DNA of 64,000 nt from Setoptus koraiensis (taxonomy: Eukaryota > Arthropoda). Shown one piece after another: positions 24,863 through 36,014 of this stretch (positions are counted from its first letter, which is position 1; the number at the start of each line of letters is the position of its first letter). Both the position numbers and the translations under genes were made by a program. The DNA lies in the NCBI GenBank assembly GCA_048013815.1, contig CM106585.1, forward strand, positions 16,802,001 to 16,866,000. Reading direction: 5' to 3'. The notes under the pieces are model-generated. The model saw only the letters and a list, made by a program, of their open reading frames with translations, had not been told where the DNA came from and made no database searches.

Positions 24863-26164
24863 TGACACAAACGATCGACGCGTCGCTGGCCCGATGCTGG
24901 CCGTGCCCGACAACGCGACAAACACGCCAACCGGAGACACTCTATCGGCTGGCGAGGGCTCTTTTTGCCGCAATGCGAGCAGCTTTTGCCGCAAAAAATC
25001 GTCGGCCGAGTGCCCGTGCCACAGCGCGCCGGCCACTTGATACCGCGCCCGCGTTTCTTTTGGCCGTCTCCAGTTGAGACTCTCGACTGGCTCCGCGGGC
25101 TCCGCGGGCTCAGCGCGGCCGCACCGACCGTCTCGGCTGTCGCGGTGGCGCATGGCGCCGGGCTTGCTTCGGCTCGCGTCGGCTTTGGATTTGCATTTGG
25201 CGAGCTCTGGCGCCTTTTTGCGGCGTGACAGCCACAAAAAGAAGCTGTCACGCCGAGCGTGTGTGCGTTTTTTGCATATTTGTAGTCGCATTTTTGCTCT
25301 ATTCGCATTTGTATTCGCACTTGTATTCGCACTTGTATTCTGTTCGCATGCCATGGGCTGACACAGACCGTGCCCGACGGTATCCGCTATCAGCCACCAT
25401 CGAGCGCCACGACGGGCAACACATGATATTGCAAATATCATGTTTGACACATCGCACCGAGCCAGCACCGAGACACTTGTGCGAGCCTCGAGTCTTATTG
25501 TCGCATCGTCGACGAGACGATACATCCAGCTGATAACGCATGCGATATGACGCGCATGCGAATGTTGCAACATTTTGCCATTTTGCTGTCTTGCCATTTC
25601 GCTGTCTTGCCATTTTGTCGTCTTGCCATCTTGCAGCGTCTAGCAGCGCTCGCTGATTGTCACTCTGGCGGCGCCACAAGCGACAAGCGGGCCTTTGCGC
25701 CCGTCGCTGTGGCGCGGGCTGCGGCGCGGGCTGTGGAGCGGGCTGTGGTGCGGGCGTCCGCCGGAGCGCGCCGCACTGACAGGTGGTGCCAGTGAGTCCG
25801 ACCGCTGGTCAGGCCCGGACTGCAGGCGCGCAGTGGGCAGTGGACAGCGGGCAGCGGGCAGTGTGGAGCCATCACAGACTCGGTGCCGCAGAGTCTCGCC
25901 GAGCAGTCAGCACGGACACTGGCGGGCGGCGGTCGGACGGCCCGTATCTCGGCGGGCGGCCCGCTCCTCGGCCTGTTTTGGGCTGGGCCGGCCCGTTTTC
26001 GGAGCCGGCCGAGCAACGGGCCGCGCTGCGGCAAGACGCGGGCAGGTCGCGGGCGGGCCGGAGAGCGGTCTGGTGGCGCGCATGACGACGCAAGTTGGCG
26101 ATTGCAAGTTGGCTAGTGCAAGTTGCGAAAAAGTGCATCGTAGCCAACAGTTGGCTGGGCAACA

Positions 26165-26243
26165 GTTGGCTGCCGCGACTCGCAACTTGCGACTCACAAC
26201 TTGCGACTCACAACTTGCGACTCGCAACTTGCGACTCGCAAGT
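26165..26243. repeat. 14-bp tandem repeat (CGACTCGCAACTTG)
   Basis: Four to five tandem units differ by G/A at one position (CTCGCA versus CTCACA). Related GCAAGTTGGC fragments lie just upstream. Confidence 0.8.
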
Positions 26244-27336
26244 GAGCCCTCCAGCGACCCAACAAGTGAGTCGCTGGTGGGCCTGGCCTAGCGCCGGCTG
26301 GCAAGCCAACTGGCAAGCTAGCTGGCTGGCAAGCCAGCAAACAATGATGAGAGAGAGAGTCTCGCAATGTGCAACAGCGACAAACAACGGCACACAACAA
26401 GTTGTTGTTTGAAATGGTTTGACTCAATTATTGTGTGTGCTGTTGCCTATTGCCGATCATCATGTTTCACTGTTTTGGTTAGCTGCTCGGTGCGGCGCCG
26501 GCTGAGCCAGCAGCCTGCAGCGGCAGTGTATTATTATGTAACAGCGGCGGCGGCGGTGGCGATGATGGCGGCAGTTGCATCGGCGGTTGTTGTTGTTAGC
26601 GAGCACTGCTCCCACAGCGCGGCGGGCATGCGAGTCGGGCGAGCTGAAATAGGCATCGGGCGGCCGAAATAGACGAGTCGGGCATACGACGAGTCGGGCA
26701 AACTCACATAAGAGTCGGGCAAACTCTCATGCGAGTCGGCCAGCTAAAACTAGGGACGCCAGCTAATGGTTGAATCGGGAAAAAAGTTGAACCGTATTGT
26801 TTTGTCTCTGCCTCGCCAGCGAGTCTCGGCGCTGCTGATGTTCGGGCTGATAGCTGTCGCAGCAGCGTCTGACAGTGTCTGATAATGTAGGCTGAACCGT
26901 TGGCCAGCCGCACAACAGCAACAGCAAGTCAAGTGAGCAAGTCACGGCGACTCGCCAGCATCCAAATCAAATTGTTGATATATTGTTATTATCGCCAGCG
27001 AGCGCATTTGCACATTTCGCCCGCCGCCAGAATCGCCTCGCCGCACCGCTCGTCCGCTCTCATCGCCGCTCCGATCGCCGCTCGTCCGCATTAATCGCAA
27101 GTTGCAGCGTCTGAAGCATCGCCGTCAAGAATCGTCTAGTCGCACCGTCAAGAATCGCCGAGAATCCGCTGACCGTCCGCCGTCAAGCCGCCCAAATCCA
27201 ATGATACAAGCGCAGTGCAGATACCAGCAAACAACAGCAAGTCCGACAATCTAGGCCACCGAGCCACCGCAAGCCAGCAGCCAGAGAGCGGCCCCAGCAG
27301 CCAGAAACAGCAGCCCCGCCGACAGAGCGGCCCGAC

Positions 27337-28325
27337 ATGGACATCATCGGCCAGTTCAAGGGGGTCAAGGGCTTCATAAAGCCCCAGACCTGCATTATCG
27401 ACAATCACGTATTTCGGCTCCACTACCGGGCCTCGTCGCTGTTGCTGCTCATATTCAGCGCGCTCGTCACGGCCCGACAATATTTTGGCGATCCCATCGA
27501 TTGCATATCCAAAGACGACATTCCGTCCGAGCTGCTGGACACCTTCTGCTGGATTCACACCACCTTCAGCCTGGAAAGTGCCTGGAACAAGACGGTGGGC
27601 ACTGAGGTGCCCTACCCGGGCGTAGACAAATACACGCCCGGCGAGAAGCGCGTCTATCACGCCTACTATCAGTGGGTCTGTTTTGTGCTATTCTTTCAGG
27701 CCATTCTGTTCTACATACCCCATTATGTTTGGAAGGCCGTCGAGGCGGGCCGCATCAAGGCCATTAGGTCGTCGCTGTCGGAACCCATTCAAAAAGACAG
27801 CGAAAAACGCGAACAAAAACAATTGCTTGTGACATATTTAGACAACAGCAAAACGCACCATACGGGCCCATTTTATTGTTATGTAACATGCGAGATATTT
27901 AATTTAGTTAATGTTATCTCGCAGATGCTCATGATGGACAAATTTCTTGGGGGCCAATTTTCAACGTACGGCTGGCAAGTGTTACAATTCACCGAATGGG
28001 ATTGGTCAGTTCGTTATGATCCCATGATCAAGGTATTTCCGCGCCTAACAAAGTGTACCTTTCATCGGTACGGATCATCGGGCGACGTACAGAGGCACGA
28101 CGCAATGTGCATATTGCCCATTAATATCATCAATGAAAAAATCTATATTTTCCTATGGTTCTGGTTCTATTTTTTGGCCGTTATAAGCCTATTGACACTA
28201 GTGTACAGATTCACCACCATAGCCTCATCAAGAGTTAGAGCTCACCTGTTGCATCAGCGAGCCATGTCGTTGGCGGACAGAAAGGACATTGACACTATTG
28301 TTAGAGAGACAGACATTGGTGATTG
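27337..28325 (+). CDS. Innexin (gap-junction channel protein), first coding exon
   Basis: This is an inx2-like innexin. Exon 1 encodes residues 1-329 plus two bases of Trp330. Four membrane segments are visible, with the YYQWV signature (110-114) opening TM2. The paired extracellular-loop cysteines are C56/C71 in loop 1 and C240/C258 in loop 2. The N-terminus and the RAHLL...VRETDIGD region match arthropod innexin 2. Innexins form hexameric or octameric hemichannels that dock between cells to pass ions and small molecules. The frame reads on to a TGA right after GDW, but orthologs continue, and a consensus donor (GATTG|GTGAGT) splits the Trp codon. The continuation is the exon at 37507-37633, giving 371 residues, close to the usual length. 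The exon is GC-richer than the distal one. Confidence 0.96.
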
Positions 28326-28587
28326 GTGAGTACCTGTTGAATATATTAAACTATTATATTTCAGTTTGTCATCGCTACACAATCGCGCAAGATCCACACA
28401 CAGTTTGTGGCACAATTTGTGTGACGCGAACATCAGTTATCCGATCCCTAGTTTTTAGTCACTAAATTTAGTACGAAATTTTAGTACGAAATTTTAGTGG
28501 CTCAAAACTAAAGCGCGCCTAGTCGAGTCGACCCTTCGGCCTCCTTGGCCGATCGTTCGAGCCGCATAAATGCGGCCAGTTTCGCTA

Positions 28588-28730
28588 CGAAATGCGCTCG
28601 CTCGAGCCGGAAAAAACGCTCGCTCTAGCCGAAAAATGCGCTCATCTAGTCGGAAAAATGCGCTCGCTCGAGCCGGAAAAAACGCTCGCTCGAGCCGGAA
28701 AAAACGCTCATCTAGTCGAAAAATACGCTC
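28588..28730. repeat. About 24-bp tandem repeat (CGCTCGCTCGAGCCGGAAAA)
   Basis: Five to six units of CGCTCGCTCGAGCCGGAAAAAA alternate with CGCTCATCTAGTCGGAAAAATG variants. The short frame through it is repeat translation. Confidence 0.8.
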
Positions 28731-29646
28731 CGACTGAACGCCCGAATGCGGTTAGTCCCGCTGCAAATACAGTGGCCGAACGTGTGCCAATAAGGCCGCA
28801 CTAAACGATATTGCGGCCTTGATGTGGGCGCGTCCAAACCATTGGGCCGCCATAACAGTGATCAGATTAACCAATTGTTATGTCATGATTGCAATTGTTT
28901 TTGCGGTCGCCAACAATATCGGTCGCCACACATATGTTATAGACAACATATGTGTCTATAACATATATGTAGAGAATACGAAATTTTACATATAATTAAA
29001 TGTCGCGCTTTGCAGCAGCAGCAGCAGACGTAGAGGATAATATCTCGCTTGATTCACGAGTAATCAGCGATAATCAGCGATAATAAATGATCTCGATTGA
29101 AGGGCCGAAAACGGAAACACGCGATTGACACATGACCCACCGGCCTGACTTATGACACACAGCAATGTAACGTGACACATGCCGAGCTTACAGCGATTGC
29201 GAAACTCTTAGCTGGTTGCGCCCATGGGTCCTCTGGACGTTCGCTCGTTGACGTTCTTAGAGAATTTTTATCTGCGTCACGAATCTGGCAGCAGCGTTTC
29301 AAATCTTTGACAAGATATCTCTGCGAAATCTGTGCGAAAATCAGATGTGTGATGATTCGCGAAAACAGAAACAAGTGACGCCGAAATGTTGTTGTTTGCT
29401 TCGCTGGCTCGACGGGCTTCTCCGGCAATTCAGTCCATTGGCCCAGTGCAATGTTGTCACATTATGCTGTGTGTTATTAAATATTTTGCACCAAATATTT
29501 CAGCAATTTTTGTGTAGCGTGTGCACTTGAGTTTCAATGTCAGCCTATCGCATCAGATGATCAGTTTGCTGCCGCTGATCATACGCCGCTCGAGTTGGCT
29601 AATGGGCGATAATACATTTATCGGCCCATCCAGCTAGGCGAGCGTG

Positions 29647-29654
29647 TATATATA
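29647..29654 (+). promoter_or_regulatory. TATA box of the maltase gene
   Basis: TATATATA in GTGTATATATATGC, 442 bp upstream of the maltase ATG, implies a start site near 29677 and a 5'UTR of about 420 nt. That leader contains short GAAA-rich repeats (CGTCAGAAAG units at 29747-29866 and AGCGAAAGCAGCGAAA units at 29931-30062). A private promoter supports independent transcription of this gene inside the innexin intron. Confidence 0.5.
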
Positions 29655-30095
29655 TGCTGATTCTGCACGCCTGGAACTAGAGCAATCTGTCACAGAGAGC
29701 CATTGATAGTTTCAGAAATCACAGCGAGCCGCAATAGCAGAGAGCGGCCTTGAGTTGCAACCATCCGAAAACTTTTGAAAGCGTCAGAAAGCGTCAGAAA
29801 ACGTCCGAAATCACCCGAAATCATCCGAAATAATCTGAAATCACCCGAAATCGTCAGTTGAGTCATTTGTGAGTCGTCGGTCAATTAGCGCGTCAGTCGT
29901 CAGTGCTAATTGGTCGCTTAATCGAGCGCAACCGCGCGAAATCCGGCGAGAGCAAGCGAAAGCAGCGAAATCCAACGAAAGAAGCGAAATCAAACGAAAG
30001 CAAGCGAACGCAGCGAAACCCAACCAAAGCAGCGAAACCCAGCGAAAGCAAGCGAAATAAAGTCGACAAGTGTCAGCCAGCAACAGCGAAGCAAG

Positions 30096-31988
30096 ATGAG
30101 GACGCGCCAATCTCTAGCCGCGCTCGCGGTCGCCCTGGCGTTCGGCTGCCTGCTCGCGGCCGGCCCGTGCTCGGCCCTGCCGGACCTGGCCACGGACCCG
30201 GCGCTAAAGCTGGACCACGTGAAGCTGAGCGACGCGGCCCGGCAAGAACTGGAACAGATCGAGTGGTGGAAAAAGACAAACTTTTATCACATATACGTGA
30301 GGAGTTTCAAAGACACCAACGGCAACGGCCAGGGCGACCTGAGGGGCATCATCGAGCAGTTGGACTATCTCAAGATGATAGGCGTCGAGACGCTGCTCAT
30401 GTCGCCATTTTACAAGTCGCCCATGCGGGACGCCGGTTACGACATTAGCGACTACGAGGACATAAACGAGCTGTACGGCAACATGTCCGACTTTGAGGAG
30501 CTGGTGGCGGGCGTGCACGGGCGCCAAATGAAACTTGTTGTGGATTTTGTGCCGAACCATTCCTCGAATTTGCACAAGTGGTTCAATTACAGCGAACGGG
30601 CCCTGTTAGAGCCAGAGAAATACGGCAAATACAAGGATTATTACATGTGGTCCAATTCTACCCGTTTTCACGATCCAAAATACGGCGGCCGGCCAACAAA
30701 TTGGATATCGTTGTTCGGTGGCGAGACGGCGTGGCGTTGGTCGCCCGTTCGCAAAGAGTTTTATTTGCATCAATTTTTGCCCGAGCAGCCCGATTTAAAT
30801 TTGCGCTGTGAGCATGTTCGCGAAGAATTCAAAGAGATAGCGCGATTTTGGTTGCGCAAGGGCGTAGACGGATTGCGGGTCGATGCGGTGTTGCACTTTT
30901 TGGAGGACGCGCAAATGCGCGACGAACCCCAAGATCCCGACTGGCAGCCCTGGTGGAACCCGTACGACAGGTTGTTGCACATATTCATACGGTCGCTAAA
31001 GGAGAGCGCTAGCGTTGTGAAAGACTGGCGCCTGGTGGCTGACGAGCCCGAATTCGGGGGCAACCGAATCATCATAACGGAAGCGTACGATCCCATACCG
31101 TCCATACTGAATTATTACGGGCCCAGCCAGCATGACAAGTACGCCGATATGCCGTTCAATTTTGAGCTGATGGCGTTGCGTCACAACAAGACATTGCGAC
31201 CCGATCAAGTGGTTCAGACCATCATGAACTGGATGAATGCCACAGAGGAAATGGGCTGGCACAAGGAACACGAAGCGGTGATGCCGTGGACCTGTTGGGT
31301 GACGGGCAATCACGACAACATGCGCCTGGTGAACAGAATTGGCCACCAGAATGTCGATTCGTTCATGTGGCTAGTGTATATGCTGCCCGGGGCCCCCGTC
31401 ACTTATTATGGCGACGAAATAGCGTTGCACGACATTGATTTCAACAAGATACCCGCCAAGACACTGCAAGAGGGCGAACCTACCCGACTGATATTCCGCG
31501 CTCCCATGGCTTGGGACTGGTCACAACCGTCGGGCGGCTTCTCAAAATCGGCCGATCTGTGGCTTCCTATGAACACAAACTATCAACACAACAACGTTAT
31601 GTCGCAACTCAGCACGCCCGGCAAGACAAATCTGAAAAATTTCATTAGGGGCGCCAAGTTGCGTCAGACATATTTGCATACGCTTGTGTTTGGCGATTAC
31701 ACATTTTACAGGAATCAAAAGCGCACATCGGCCATCTTTTCCATGGCTCGCCTGTCAGACAAATCGCCCAGTCTCATGCTACTGATCAATTACGACGATT
31801 ATTTCACCGAACCGGTGCGCCTCGAGCCCGCTCAGCTCACCAGCGTGCGCCAGTATCCGGTGCCCAAGCGCGGCAAGGTGCTCATGGTGAATTACGACGC
31901 GGGCAGCGTCAAAGAGGGCCAACTGGTCGAACTGGACGGCCTCGTGCTGGAGCCCAACCAGGCGGTCGTGCTCGAGCTGGAGAAGTAA
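30096..31988 (+). CDS. Secreted alpha-glucosidase / maltase, GH13 family
   Basis: A 630-residue glycoside hydrolase of the kind arthropods use to split maltose and sucrose in the gut or haemolymph. A signal peptide (ALAVALAFGCLLAAG, cleaved near CSA) precedes the TIM-barrel domain. Conserved blocks: DFVPNH (150-155), QPDLN (231-235, a fingerprint of the oligo-1,6-glucosidase/maltase group), GLRVDAVLHF with nucleophile D263, IIITEAYD with acid/base E329, and VTGNHDN with transition-state stabiliser D407. All catalytic residues are present, so the enzyme looks active. A beta-sheet C-domain follows and there is no C-terminal membrane anchor. Related SLC3A2-type amino-acid transporter heavy chains have an N-terminal membrane segment and lack the triad, so they are less likely. 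The coding region has no intron. It lies in the innexin intron on the same strand. Confidence 0.95.
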   Translation: MRTRQSLAALAVALAFGCLLAAGPCSALPDLATDPALKLDHVKLSDAARQELEQIEWWKKTNFYHIYVRSFKDTNGNGQGDLRGIIEQLDYLKMIGVETLLMSPFYKSPMRDAGYDISDYEDINELYGNMSDFEELVAGVHGRQMKLVVDFVPNHSSNLHKWFNYSERALLEPEKYGKYKDYYMWSNSTRFHDPKYGGRPTNWISLFGGETAWRWSPVRKEFYLHQFLPEQPDLNLRCEHVREEFKEIARFWLRKGVDGLRVDAVLHFLEDAQMRDEPQDPDWQPWWNPYDRLLHIFIRSLKESASVVKDWRLVADEPEFGGNRIIITEAYDPIPSILNYYGPSQHDKYADMPFNFELMALRHNKTLRPDQVVQTIMNWMNATEEMGWHKEHEAVMPWTCWVTGNHDNMRLVNRIGHQNVDSFMWLVYMLPGAPVTYYGDEIALHDIDFNKIPAKTLQEGEPTRLIFRAPMAWDWSQPSGGFSKSADLWLPMNTNYQHNNVMSQLSTPGKTNLKNFIRGAKLRQTYLHTLVFGDYTFYRNQKRTSAIFSMARLSDKSPSLMLLINYDDYFTEPVRLEPAQLTSVRQYPVPKRGKVLMVNYDAGSVKEGQLVELDGLVLEPNQAVVLELEK

Positions 31989-32468
31989 CACTATATATAG
32001 CATAGCATCATATATAAAATTATACACATAACATTACATAACATTACATAACATTACATAGCGCAGCACAACAATAATAATCACCGATATTGCACAAAAC
32101 AAACCCGTTCCGTCGGCCCGCCGGACAAATTAATCAGCGTGTGCACTTGGTGCGTCGGCAAAAACCGGCCACCGCCGGCCATGTGCTGGCCGCAAGCTCG
32201 CCAGCTCGCCAACTCGAATCGTGAGGGTTGATTGAACCCTCGCCAGACACATGTTTGTTTGCCGACATTTTTTCTGTTCGCTGCGAATCGTTTGGTTACT
32301 GCTCGTGAATCGGTTGTGCGAACAACAGCAACTACCCACCGATTCGCAGCCAACAGCGCGTCGAACGGGCACCGTTTCCCATAGTGCACACAATACCGAT
32401 CGGCGTGATGCTGCCGACTCGGTGTCGCGAACAACCGCCGCCGCAACCGTTTGTTGCGTCAGTTCGAA

Positions 32469-32503
<35 letters not shown>

Positions 32504-35184
32504 TGTGCGGTTGCCGGTCATTCGACGTTCGGCGTTCGACAGGTGAGCGCTGCCTCTGATGCTCATCGACAATGTATTTGCATCTCTGTGCGCTCATACC
32601 GTGGCATATGTGGTTATATGTGCCTCTATCCCATCTTCTACATCGTATTGTGAGCCAACAAGTGCACTGGGCCCACACTTCAACTCAACGGCGCCGGCTC
32701 ATCAGTGGCTAGGTGACGCCATTGCCAGTTACTCGGCGGCTCGAGCCACCGATTGGCCCCGGCCGGCCGATGGGCGAAACAATGTCGACAAGAACAATGG
32801 ACAACCCAAGCAACGGTTGCCAGGTTACGTAAGGTTGCTGTGTAAAAGACAAAACTTTGCTTTCGCCAACTGCAGCCAACAGGTAATTTGGCAAATTGAG
32901 CTTATCAAGCCCGACGTAAAGTGGCGCTCTGTTGTCCATTGTGCCATGCTCACAATCAACATGGGCCGCTGCATTTTGTAGCGCCATTTCATGTAGCGAA
33001 AATCAGTGCTGAAATCAAAGTTCATTATCGCTCCTCCCAATTACTATTATTTGTTATTGTTGCGCAATGTTGTTGTTGTTGTTGCACACATTTAAAATAT
33101 CCATGTTGACCTATCGGGACATGATGCCATCACACGGCATTGCATCTAATCTGATGAACGTTATGTCCGCCCGGCCCCACTTGTTATGCGCTGTTGTGTT
33201 CTGGCTCGACACTCTCTTCTATATTGTGTTTGCTCCAAACAAGAGACTCTACGCCATGCAGTCGCTATACTAGAGAGAGTTTGATTGCGTCACCATGACG
33301 CTATTGTTGTTCATTGTCTATTGTAAACACTCACTTACACAATGCTGTTCATATGATACACGACGACAACGGCGACGACGACGACGACGAAGATGACTTG
33401 TTGTGAGAGTTCGAGAAACAAAATATCTCAATCGAGCCAATACGGCACAACAATGATACTCATGTAGCAGTGGTATGGTTGTTGTTGTTGCTCAAGTCGC
33501 TGGCTCTCTTCGGTTTCTTTCGCACTCATCAACAAGTCCAACAACTTGATCTAATCATCAGATAGTGGCAACAAAAGTTGTTGCTATCGTCATTTCATGT
33601 TGTCAACAATGATAATAATAATAACTAAAAGATACAAAGTCGACAAAAATAATTTGCTCTCTGTGTCTCTGGGACTGTTGCGTAATTTCACTTTTAGAAC
33701 TCCATAATAGCAACAACTGTTGAGCAGCAGCAGCAGGACAACTTTTGGTCGTTTGCTCGCCTGGAGACCCTGTGACCACCATAAAAAGTCGCTCACTCTC
33801 TTGTTGATGGCTCCAAGAAGCCATTGCCGCATTCTGAGAATAGCCGGCCAAGTGAAGTGGAGATACTTTATTTAGCTCACTTCTTTCTGGCCTGATGCAG
33901 TGCACTTTTGTAGGCACTGGCATACAGGGCATCTGTGCACCGGCAGCCAGTTTCAAAATAGATAAAATTTACCTGTTGTTGTTAGTTAGTCAGTTTCAAT
34001 TGGAGCAAGCCAAACGCTTTCTTGTTGCAGCAACTGTTGTTGTTGTAGGATACATAAATTTTTGACTAATAGTCTCTCAGTAGTCAAACGGTGTTAAGAT
34101 GTCCGCTACTGGGAACCGTCGTCGCAGTTGCCATCGTGATTCACTCGGCTCATATCAAACTACACATACACATACACACAGATTTGTTGTTGGCCACTGG
34201 CAACCAATTAAGACGATAATAATAATATAAATCTATCTAGCTGGTGTAGTCGCTCATTTTGGTGACAAGACAACCACCAATCGCAACAACAGCCAGTCAA
34301 CAACTGCTGCCTCTGCTTCACCAACAACAGCCAACAACAGCCAACAACAGCCAACGACAGTAACAACTCAACAATTAAACTATTACTCACAAGTCAGTCG
34401 ATAATACTGACGCATTACTCTCTATAAGCTAGCCAACATTTTGTCAGACAACATTTTGTCTGTGAGCTGCATGCCAAAACTCGTCGCTACTGGTGGTTTA
34501 TGGTTGTTGCTCGTATGTGACTCTCACTGTAATCTTGTCGCAGTGTGACTTTCTCGAGACGATAATGATCTTTTTAACTGATATCTGACTGACGGCTGCT
34601 GAAACTGTTTGTGTTTGTGAAACTGCTCATGTTTCACTTGTACCTAGACCAATACTTGCTGCCCATGTCCATGAGCCTTGTAGCCAAGTGATTCTTCAGC
34701 AAGACTCATTGATCGACACGGCTTGTTGTCGCGATTGGCTCGCGATGGACAGACAAGAAGCATGAGATGATTTCCACAATTGATCAGTTAGATCAATTGT
34801 GGAAACTTCTCAAGTGATCAGCCAATATCTATCAGAGGTGGGTCATTGACCCACACAAACCGGACCCGCCAACTGAGTGTCGTTAGGCCGAGCATCGCGC
34901 CAATTTGGGCCCGCTCGTGCAGACCAAAATTGCAAGTCACCCAAAAGTTTGTTGTAACAGTTAATTACCTAATCAGACCAAATGTAATATCTAATCTCAA
35001 CAGTTGACCAACAACAAAATACAGGATACACAACCGTCGTGTCACAACAAAACAAACATTTTTTTTTTTTTATCTTTGAATTTGGCGCCCCCAGCCGCAG
35101 CCTTTCTCATAAATGATCTCTGACACTTGCGTCCAATGAGCACAATCCCCATGCGCTCGTCATTGCGAAGCCTTGATATCAGTA
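31989..35184. other. Gene-free part of the innexin intron
   Basis: No gene is supported. There is a GT run (32471-32503), a donor-like CGACAG|GTGAGC at 32541 that could close a noncoding exon, GAC/GACGAC triplets near 33368-33390, a CCAACAACAG decamer array (34321-34360) and a perfect 15-bp hairpin TTTCCACAATTGATC (34771-34785 with 34791-34805). Open frames here are short and on both strands. Confidence 0.5.
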
Positions 35185-35582
35185 CAGGGTGTTTACGTGG
35201 AAACGTCGACAACACATTACCAAGCCTACGGTGTCCCACTCTGTTTTTGGTAGTCTCAGATTTTTCCTGTAGGGTTCTCGTCGCCGACAGATGCACCTGA
35301 TTTGAAATATAATAGCGCCCTCTATCAGCCGTATCGAACTAAACTTGGTGTAACTATTCGAGTGAGCACACAAAATAGCTCAAACACAATTCAGGTACAA
35401 GTTGTGCATTGCTGGCACAAATCAATGCACCAGTTTCCGCAATATATTATGCGTTACTACGCATGCACGTTGGATCTGCAAGCACAAAACTCACAATTGT
35501 GCTGCACAATTTAGTACCAGTGCACTGTAGAGGTCAGTGTGGAACATTCCAGTATGGTCGACACTTCCACGTAAAAACCCTA
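35185..35582. mobile_element. 398-bp MITE with mariner-type inverted ends
   Basis: The two ends are imperfect inverted repeats of about 25 bp (22 of 25 match beyond the first base): CAGGGTGTTTACGTGGAAAC at the left against TAGGGTTTTTACGTGGAAGT read inward from the right, both continuing to GTCGAC. TA dinucleotides flank both sides (35183-35184 and 35583-35584), as expected for a Tc1/mariner target-site duplication. The interior is too short for a transposase and has no long frame, so it is a non-autonomous element. It lies in the innexin intron, about 430 bp upstream of the HTH-repeat gene. Confidence 0.75.
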
Positions 35583-36014
35583 TATGATATATGGTTTACA
35601 CCCAGAGGGCGTAATCTCGTTTCTCTGTGCATACGCACACGGGTCTCTTTCCGCGTGCACACACGGCGCACATACAGCACAGCGCTACAGTGCTGAATTA
35701 TGATAGCTTTAGTGCTTGTGTGTGTAGAGCTCTAACGCACAATTAGAGAGATCGCGCGCACAAGACAGACCAAATCACGCACACAAACAGTTTCTACAGT
35801 TGTGTGTAGTACAACAACTCGCACAGAGAGAGGGAGAGAGAGAGAGAGAGACTGAGAGGGAGAGAGAAAGATTCCGAAAGAAACGGGATTACACCCAGTA
35901 TTATATATTGGCCATATGTATTATCGAAAACAATTTTATTTTACTATTAGCTAACAATAATATTCGAGATAATTTATAATTCTCAAGGAGCTCTGACAAT
36001 TTGCACTCGGTAAT

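Larger units (their letters stand above)
22950..27336. other. GC-rich, repeat-laden region upstream of the innexin
   Basis: No protein gene is supported. The long plus-strand frame across 23180-24121 is Val/Cys/Arg low complexity created by TTG/CTG triplet runs (about 23281-23402 and 23625-23815). Further repeats: GTGTCAAACTCGCCA units (about 24737-24862), CGACTCGCAACTTG units (about 26165-26243) and GCAGCCCGTTCTT units (about 23935-23985). The last few hundred bases before 27337 presumably hold the innexin promoter and 5'UTR; I could not pinpoint a TATA box. Confidence 0.55.

Noticed and set aside
28321-28329. TGA after GDW taken as the true innexin stop
   Set aside because: It lies inside a consensus GTGAGT donor, and the conserved C-terminal exon with matching phase exists at 37507.
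30096-31988. Amino-acid transporter heavy chain (SLC3A type)
   Set aside because: A cleavable signal peptide and all three catalytic acidic residues are present, which fits a secreted maltase.
32559-32981. 140-codon plus-strand frame in the innexin intron
   Set aside because: No start context and no domain. A donor-like site just upstream (32541) hints at a noncoding exon at most.
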